A stretch of DNA of 10,460 bases. It comes from Deltaproteobacteria bacterium (lineage in GTDB: Bacteria; Desulfobacterota; DSM-4660; Desulfatiglandales; Desulfatiglandaceae). The stretch covers positions 1 to 10,460 of the forward strand of contig JABGPV010000180.1 in assembly GCA_018644785.1 (NCBI GenBank). The letters are read 5' to 3'. This document shows positions 6,229 through 10,460 of the stretch, one piece after another; within the stretch, counting starts at the first letter, position 1; every line of letters starts with the position of its first letter. A model generated the notes under the pieces. The model made no database searches. It was given only the letters and a program-made list of their open reading frames with translations, and had not been told where the DNA came from. Made by a program: the position numbers and the translations under genes.

Positions 6229-6447
6229 ATGAGTCTTTTTGTAAATTTGAAGATAGACCGGCAGAATTGTCTGGGTCTGAAAGAATGTGGCAAGTGCCTC
6301 AGGGTGTGCCCTGTGGGCATTTTTGGTGAGGACGGAGAGTACCCCAAGGCTATCGAGGCAAACCAGGATGAATGCACCCTGTGCGGTTTGTGCCTGGAAG
6401 TCTGCCGGCCTGAAGCCATCCAGGTGCAAAAACTGTACGAGCAGTAA
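6229..6447 (+). CDS. Small 2[4Fe-4S] ferredoxin
   Basis: The 72-residue product has two four-cysteine sets. The second is a standard CxxCxxCxxxC (CTLCGLCLEVC, about 49-59). The first is C14-x5-C20-x2-C23-x3-C27-P, so the first cluster loop (LGLKE) is three residues longer than usual. It probably carries electrons in the cytoplasm. It lies 56 bases after the lyase, with AAGG (6216-6219) as a modest ribosome binding site, and 8 bases before the regulator, so it belongs to the operon. Candidate partners are the flavin oxidoreductase at the end of the window or an enzyme coded beyond it. The ligase and lyase need no electrons, so its presence implies a redox step in the pathway. Confidence 0.88.
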   Translation: MSLFVNLKIDRQNCLGLKECGKCLRVCPVGIFGEDGEYPKAIEANQDECTLCGLCLEVCRPEAIQVQKLYEQ

Positions 6448-6455
6448 GCGGAGTT

Positions 6456-7151
6456 ATGGATATGGCGGATCTGGAAGAAAAATTCAAGGGTAAGCAGATT
6501 AAAGCCCAGGGTTTGACCGAGCAGGTTTCCCATGTTTTGATGGAGGCCATCCTGGATGGGACCTTGGGTCCTGGTGAAAACCTCATCGAGACCGACCTGC
6601 AAAAACAACTGGGGGTGAGTCGCTCTCCGTTGAGGGAGGCTTTCCGGGACCTGGAGAAAAAAGGGCTGGTCACGATAGTTCCACGGCGAGGAACTCTTGT
6701 GAGAGAGATTACCCGCAAGGACCTGGAGGAGAACTTTCCTGTTCGGGCAGCCCTGGAAAGCCTCGCCGCGCGCGAAGCCTACCCGCGCATGACGCCTCGT
6801 GACCATGCCGAAATGGCTGAAGCCTTTGAAGGCATGAAGCAGGTCGGACAGGCCGGTGATTCAGAGGAATACCGCAAATACCACCTCAAGTTTCACGAGA
6901 TCTTCATCATGGCCAGTAACAATACTTTGTTAATAAATATTTTGAAGACCCTTCGGATGCATCGGCTCTGGTACCTGGTGTCATTCAGGTATCATCACCG
7001 TAACTTCGAGTTGGCGCTTGCCGAACACCAAAGGATTCTGGATCTGTTTTCCTCACCGGAAACTGATCCGAAGATGCTGGAAAGTGTGGTCAAAAGCCAC
7101 ATAGAAGAAGCCTTGGAAAAGCTTTTCGGGACTTCGGATAGAGACCCGTGA
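6456..7151 (+). CDS. GntR-family transcriptional regulator, FadR/FCD subfamily
   Basis: Residues about 19-85 form a GntR winged helix-turn-helix: LTEQVSHVLMEAI, LIETDLQKQLGVSRSPLREA as the DNA-recognition region, and VPRRGTLV as the wing. Residues about 90-225 form an all-helical FCD effector domain. Three of its usual metal-site histidines are visible (H147 in FHEIF, H191 in EHQRIL, H215 in SHIEEA), but the position normally held by aspartate, four residues before H147, is H143. The domain senses small organic acids in characterised members, so this protein probably controls its own operon in response to the imported acid. GGAG (6450-6453) is only 2 bases from ATG 6456 but 8 bases from ATG 6462 (codon 3), so the true start may be 6462. 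The TTGTCGACAA palindrome at the operon promoter is a possible target. Confidence 0.92.
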   Translation: MDMADLEEKFKGKQIKAQGLTEQVSHVLMEAILDGTLGPGENLIETDLQKQLGVSRSPLREAFRDLEKKGLVTIVPRRGTLVREITRKDLEENFPVRAALESLAAREAYPRMTPRDHAEMAEAFEGMKQVGQAGDSEEYRKYHLKFHEIFIMASNNTLLINILKTLRMHRLWYLVSFRYHHRNFELALAEHQRILDLFSSPETDPKMLESVVKSHIEEALEKLFGTSDRDP

Positions 7152-7195
7152 ACGGCTTTTCTAAAACCCTTGACATTAGAAGGAGGTAAAAGAAG

Positions 7196-8242
7196 ATGAG
7201 ATTGAAAAAGCTGATAGCATGTTTATCTGTAGTTGCGCTGATGGTTGTGGTGATGGGCGTCAGCAGCCCCGGGAGGGCTGAAGCGGCCGAGATCACCCTG
7301 AACATGGGTCACCCCTTTCCGGAGAAACTGGAGACACTGACGTCCTGGGAAAAGTGGTTCGCGGCGGAGATCGAGAAACGGACCAACGGTAAAGTCAAGA
7401 TCAAGATATTCTGGTCCCAGAGCCTGGGAAAGACAAGTGATCTGCCCGACCTGGTCCAGTCCGGCGGCGTGGACATGACCATGCTGGTGCCCGGTTACTA
7501 CCCGGCCCGTTTCCCTCTGGCCATGGCCAGCAACCAGCTCTGGTTTGTGAACTGGACCAACGATGAGGCCTTTGCCGTGGCCAAAGCCCTGTACTGGGTC
7601 GACCCCATTAAGAACGAGTTGGCCAAGCAGAACATGAAACTGATCTACATCCAGGTGCTGCCCAAATACCAATTGTGGAACTGGGCCGGGTTAAAGAATA
7701 TAGCAGATCTTAAAGGCAAAAAAATACGCTCCTGGGGACCCTACATGCCCAAACTATATGAAGCGGTGGGTGCAGTGGGTGTCAACCTGGTGCAGGCCGA
7801 CTGGTTTGAGGCCATGCAGAAACATATGATCGACGGCGGTTTCTTTTCGGTTTCCATGGGCCTGGCATCCAAGGTGGATGAAGTGGCCAAGTATGTCACC
7901 ATGGTGGATCTGGGTATCAACACCGGCCCCATGTGCATCATGAACCAGGATAAATGGAACAGCCTGCCGGCGGATGTGAAGAAGGTCTTCCAAGAGGTCA
8001 TGGCAGAAATGCCCGCGGTGGGGAAACAACTGACCATTGACGCTGAGAACGCCGGCATCAAGGCCGCCAAGGCCAAGGGTCTGACCCTGGTGCCCTTCCC
8101 GGATCGCCAGAAATGGATCGATGCCCTGCCGGACATCCGCGCCATATGGGCCGAAGATATGGCGAAGAAAGGCCTGGGTAAAGAAGCTCAGCAGATGATC
8201 AAGTTATGGAACGCTGCATTGGAGAGTGTTCGCAAGAAGTGA
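7196..8242 (+). CDS. dctP: TRAP transporter solute-binding protein (DctP family)
   Basis: The 348-residue product starts with a Sec signal peptide (basic MRLKK, hydrophobic core to about 22, likely cut after AEA near residue 30). It continues as a DctP-type periplasmic binding protein: ITLNMGHPFPEK at the mature N-terminus, the SGGVDM segment (89-94), and LKGKKIRSWG (172-181), whose R178 is the position that normally pairs with the substrate carboxylate. The family binds organic acids for secondary, ion-driven uptake. A strong AGGAGG (7181-7186) sits 9 bases before the ATG, the best ribosome binding site in the operon, in keeping with the high level needed for a binding protein. It is the first of three TRAP genes in the usual P-Q-M order. 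The ligand is unknown; a hydroxy acid is inferred from the enzymes. Confidence 0.94.
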   Translation: MRLKKLIACLSVVALMVVVMGVSSPGRAEAAEITLNMGHPFPEKLETLTSWEKWFAAEIEKRTNGKVKIKIFWSQSLGKTSDLPDLVQSGGVDMTMLVPGYYPARFPLAMASNQLWFVNWTNDEAFAVAKALYWVDPIKNELAKQNMKLIYIQVLPKYQLWNWAGLKNIADLKGKKIRSWGPYMPKLYEAVGAVGVNLVQADWFEAMQKHMIDGGFFSVSMGLASKVDEVAKYVTMVDLGINTGPMCIMNQDKWNSLPADVKKVFQEVMAEMPAVGKQLTIDAENAGIKAAKAKGLTLVPFPDRQKWIDALPDIRAIWAEDMAKKGLGKEAQQMIKLWNAALESVRKK

Positions 8243-8277
8243 AGGTAGGCCGCCGTCGTGCGGTTAATGGATCTTAT

Positions 8278-8325
8278 GCCGGCGTTTCGCATGGTGCGGG
8301 GCGCCGGCGCTGTTCCTTAAAACAG
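8278..8325 (+). promoter_or_regulatory. Hairpins in the dctP-dctQ gap
   Basis: The 100-base gap holds GCCGGCG (8278-8284) paired with CGCCGGC (8302-8308), with a nested CGCA/TGCG stem (8288-8291, 8295-8298) closing a 3-base loop. A smaller CTGTT/AACAG hairpin follows (8310-8314, 8321-8325), reaching the edge of the dctQ ribosome binding site (GAGGAA, 8328-8333). No T-run follows, so this is not a full terminator. Structures here could protect the dctP message end or reduce expression of the membrane subunits. Confidence 0.45.
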
Positions 8326-8342
8326 GCGAGGAATCCGGCGTC

Positions 8343-8864
8343 ATGGAAAATAGCAAGGTGATGCAAAGAATCGCCGCCGTGTCCAACGTGATCGGGGCAA
8401 TTGCCCTGCTGATCATGCTGGTGGTCACGGTGGCGGATGTGATCATGAGCAGGATCTTCAACTCGCCTTTTCCCGGCGCTACCGAGATCATAACCTCCGT
8501 CATGCCTATTTCCGTCTTTGCATTCCTTTTAAGCACCCAGATTAAATCGCGCCACATTAACATCGACATGGTGCTCAACCGCCTGGGCACCAAAGCCCGA
8601 ACGCTTTTGAAGATGGCCGGCCAGGGTGTCGGCATTTTTCTGTTCGGGTTATTGACCAAGCTTACCGTTCCCATGGCCATCTACAGTTATCAGATCACCG
8701 AGCATACCGGCGGCAGCGTGGCGGTTCCCATGTATCCGGCCAAGATCATGATCCCCATTGCCACCGGCCTGATCACCATCCAGTTGGTCATCGAACTGAT
8801 CAAATCACTGCGTGTGTTGCTTGGCCGCAACGGTGACAACGAGGGGTCGTTGACGGCCAGCTAG
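8343..8864 (+). CDS. dctQ: TRAP transporter small permease subunit (DctQ family)
   Basis: The 173-residue product has four predicted membrane helices (about 11-35, 48-67, 88-108, 133-153), the standard DctQ topology. Characteristic DctQ features include an MSRIFN-type stretch after helix 1, the IKSRHINIDM segment (67-76) after helix 2, and the TGGSVAVPMYPAK loop (122-134) before helix 4. The small subunit holds the large subunit in the inner membrane and is needed for uptake. GAGGAA (8328-8333) is 9 bases before the ATG. The gene lies between the binding protein and the large subunit, from which it is separated by 27 bases. Confidence 0.92.
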   Translation: MENSKVMQRIAAVSNVIGAIALLIMLVVTVADVIMSRIFNSPFPGATEIITSVMPISVFAFLLSTQIKSRHINIDMVLNRLGTKARTLLKMAGQGVGIFLFGLLTKLTVPMAIYSYQITEHTGGSVAVPMYPAKIMIPIATGLITIQLVIELIKSLRVLLGRNGDNEGSLTAS

Positions 8865-8891
8865 GAAACTCTCCGGGATAGAGGCTGCATA

Positions 8892-10184
8892 ATGTTTTGG
8901 TTCCTACCTTTGATGTTTTCGGTAGTACTTGGGGTACCGGTGGCGTTCGCCCTGGGCCTGGTGGGTTTTTTGGGTCTGGTGGATAACCTTAACTGGATTG
9001 CGGCCACATCCCAGATTAAGGCGATTCTTTTCGGGGCCACCAACAGTTACGCACTCAGTTGTGTGCCCATGTTCATTTTAATGGGAGAACTGAGCTTCAA
9101 GGCCGGCATCAGCGATGATCTGTTTGAAGCGGCCAACAAATGGCTGGGCCGGCTGCCCGGGGGCTTGGCCATTGCCACCAACTTCGCATGCGCCATTTTC
9201 GGGGCGTGCTCCGGATCCACCATTGCCAGCGCCTCGGTCTTCACCAAGATTGCCCTGCCCGAGATGATTGAAAAGGGTTACGACAAACGCCTCAGCGCCG
9301 GGGCCATCGCCTCCGCCGGGGCCCTGGCGTGCATGATTCCGCCCAGCATCTTAATGGTGATCTACGGACTCATAACCTCCCAACCCATCAACAAACTGCT
9401 GGTGGCCGGTTTCGTGCCCGGGGCCATGACCGCATTCGCTTACGGCCTTGGCATTTTTCTCGTGGCCAAGGGTTTCCCCAAGCTGGTGCCCACTCTCGAC
9501 GCGGAGCAAGTATCGCTTGGAGAGAAATTCAAGGCCCTGACAGGCGTACTGCCCATCGCCTTTTTATTCCTTCTGGTGATGGGGGGGTTGTTTCTGGGCT
9601 GGTTCACCTCCACCGCCGCAGGCGCCATCGGCTCGGCCGGAGCCCTGCTGGTGCTGATGATGCGCGGGCGCTTTACCTTGAAAACCTTCTACGACACCCT
9701 GGTGCAAACCGGCATACTCTCCTGTTCGCTCCTGATCATCATTACCTTCGGCAATCTGTTCTCCTTCGTACTCAGTTCCTCAGGGGCCATAGACAACTTT
9801 GTGGGGTTCATCACCGGTCTCAACATGGCGCCGGTGCTGGTGTTGCTCTTGATTATCGCCCTTTACGTCATGGTGGGCTGCATGGTAGACCCGGTGTCCA
9901 TGCTGATTATCACTTTGCCCGCGGTAATGCCGGTGGCCGAGGCCATGGGCTTCGATCCTATCTGGTTCGGCATCATCGTCATCACCATGCTGGAGGTGGG
10001 GGTCATCACCCCTCCGGTGGGCATGAACGCCTACACCGTGAAGGCGGTCGCCGGCGACGCATTGACCACCGGCGAGATTTTCAGCGGCATTTCGTTTTTC
10101 CTGTTCCTACAAGCCATCGTACTGACCATCATCATCTCCTTTCCGCCCATCGTCACCTACCTGCCCAGTCTGATGATGGACTAG
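8892..10184 (+). CDS. dctM: TRAP transporter large permease subunit (DctM family)
   Basis: The 430-residue product is a full-length DctM-type inner-membrane protein with about eleven or twelve hydrophobic helices covering nearly its whole length. Family marks are the GACSGSTIASASVF segment near 103-116, the ACMIPPSILM re-entrant-type segment near 144-153, and the EVGVITPPVGMNAY segment near 371-384. It is the translocation channel, moving the acid handed over by DctP into the cell, driven by a Na+ or H+ gradient. GAGG (8881-8884) lies 7 bases upstream of the ATG. With the preceding two genes it completes one transporter. A second long open frame inside this gene is a shadow. Confidence 0.94.
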   Translation: MFWFLPLMFSVVLGVPVAFALGLVGFLGLVDNLNWIAATSQIKAILFGATNSYALSCVPMFILMGELSFKAGISDDLFEAANKWLGRLPGGLAIATNFACAIFGACSGSTIASASVFTKIALPEMIEKGYDKRLSAGAIASAGALACMIPPSILMVIYGLITSQPINKLLVAGFVPGAMTAFAYGLGIFLVAKGFPKLVPTLDAEQVSLGEKFKALTGVLPIAFLFLLVMGGLFLGWFTSTAAGAIGSAGALLVLMMRGRFTLKTFYDTLVQTGILSCSLLIIITFGNLFSFVLSSSGAIDNFVGFITGLNMAPVLVLLLIIALYVMVGCMVDPVSMLIITLPAVMPVAEAMGFDPIWFGIIVITMLEVGVITPPVGMNAYTVKAVAGDALTTGEIFSGISFFLFLQAIVLTIIISFPPIVTYLPSLMMD

Positions 10185-10196
10185 CTATAGCATTTC

Positions 10197-10217
10197 GGAT
10201 TGCGGATTGCGGATTTA
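10197..10217 (+). repeat. Short heptamer repeat, GGATTGC twice then GGATTTA
   Basis: GGATTGC occurs at 10197-10203 and 10204-10210, followed by the imperfect copy GGATTTA (10211-10217). It fills part of the 68-base gap between dctM and the next gene, ending 23 bases before that gene's strong GGGAGGT ribosome binding site (10241-10247). Two and a half copies are few, so chance is possible, but it shares the 7-base period of the repeat at the operon start. Confidence 0.6.
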
Positions 10218-10252
10218 GAAATGAAAACAAACTCATGTTCGGGAGGTAAATA

Positions 10253-10460
10253 ATGGACAATCGTTTAAATACTCTTTTCCAACCTATCAACATCGGCGGG
10301 CTCACCGCCCGCAACCGCATCGTAATGCCGCCCATGAACACAAATCTTGCCCATGGCGATGGCTTTGCATCTGACCGCAATCGTGATTACTACGCAGAGC
10401 GAGCCAGGGGCGGCGCCGGCATTGTTATTCTGGAAGCCATGTTTGTGGAATGGGCTGCCA
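10253..10460 (+). CDS. Old-yellow-enzyme-type NADH:flavin oxidoreductase, N-terminal part (3' truncated by the window)
   Basis: The open frame starts at ATG 10253, five bases after GGGAGGT, and runs off the window after 69 codons. The visible part is the start of an FMN-binding TIM barrel of the OYE / 2,4-dienoyl-CoA reductase family: LFQPINIGGLTARNRIVMPPM (given in part: LFQPINIGG, RNRIVMPPM), then a YYAERARGGAGIVI segment. Long family members add an Fe-S cluster and an FAD/NAD domain and reduce activated C=C bonds of enoates or dienoyl-CoAs in anaerobes; whether this one does cannot be seen. It continues the operon direction after the TRAP genes. It could supply the redox step that the operon's ferredoxin implies. 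Confidence 0.88.
   Translation, partial: MDNRLNTLFQPINIGGLTARNRIVMPPMNTNLAHGDGFASDRNRDYYAERARGGAGIVILEAMFVEWAA

Noticed and set aside
7170..7195. Internal promoter before dctP (TTGACA at 7170-7175)
   Set aside because: A -10 box at the right distance would fall on the start codon region, and none is seen; the gap is mainly the ribosome binding site.
9329..10249. 306-codon + strand frame inside dctM
   Set aside because: It overlaps dctM in another frame, is rich in Arg/His as expected for a shifted membrane-protein gene, and lacks a ribosome binding site.

Overview
The window looks like part of the chromosome of a strictly anaerobic bacterium, most likely a sulfate reducer or relative in the Desulfobacterota. 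The indications are an HdrD/GlcF-type iron-sulfur protein end, a class I (anaerobe-type) hybrid cluster protein with an FNR/HcpR-like operator, and a TRAP-fed catabolic operon that contains a small ferredoxin. This placement is inference from gene content. No rRNA, tRNA, CRISPR array, transposase or integrase was seen.

Left block (1-937, + strand): the 3' end of an iron-sulfur protein with a CPFC motif and a long charged tail, overlapped by 4 bases (ATGA) by a 231-residue cysteine-containing protein that I do not recognise. Middle block (1063-2826, - strand): a complete hybrid cluster protein (Hcp) with every cluster ligand present, but preceded by an apparent twin-arginine signal peptide. 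Its promoter region has a perfect TTGAC-N4-GTCAA palindrome at class II activator distance from a -10-like element. A strong hairpin lies between the two convergent genes. Hand-counted lines inside hcp are about 38-45% GC, against about 57-63% in the operon to its right.

Right block (3194-10460 and beyond, + strand): a tightly packed operon of at least nine genes. In order they are an ATP-grasp acyl-CoA ligase beta subunit, its alpha subunit with the phosphohistidine, a CitE/HpcH-type C-C lyase, a 2[4Fe-4S] ferredoxin, a GntR/FadR-type regulator, the three TRAP transporter subunits (binding protein, small and large membrane proteins), and the start of an old-yellow-enzyme-type oxidoreductase. 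The simplest reading is TRAP import of an organic acid, ATP-dependent activation to its CoA thioester, and lyase cleavage to a short acyl-CoA plus a 2-oxo acid, with the regulator sensing the substrate. Malate/malyl-CoA or citramalate/citramalyl-CoA chemistry would fit, but the beta subunit departs from both SucC and malate thiokinase at positions near the carboxylate site, so the substrate is open.

The operon leader is unusual. A sigma70-like promoter (TTGACA-N18-TATTGT) runs straight into seven perfect tandem copies of CGACAAA, which end 14 bases before the ligase start codon. A TTGTCGACAA palindrome overlaps the -10 element and the first repeat copy. A second, unrelated 7-base repeat (GGATTGC) lies just upstream of the oxidoreductase gene.
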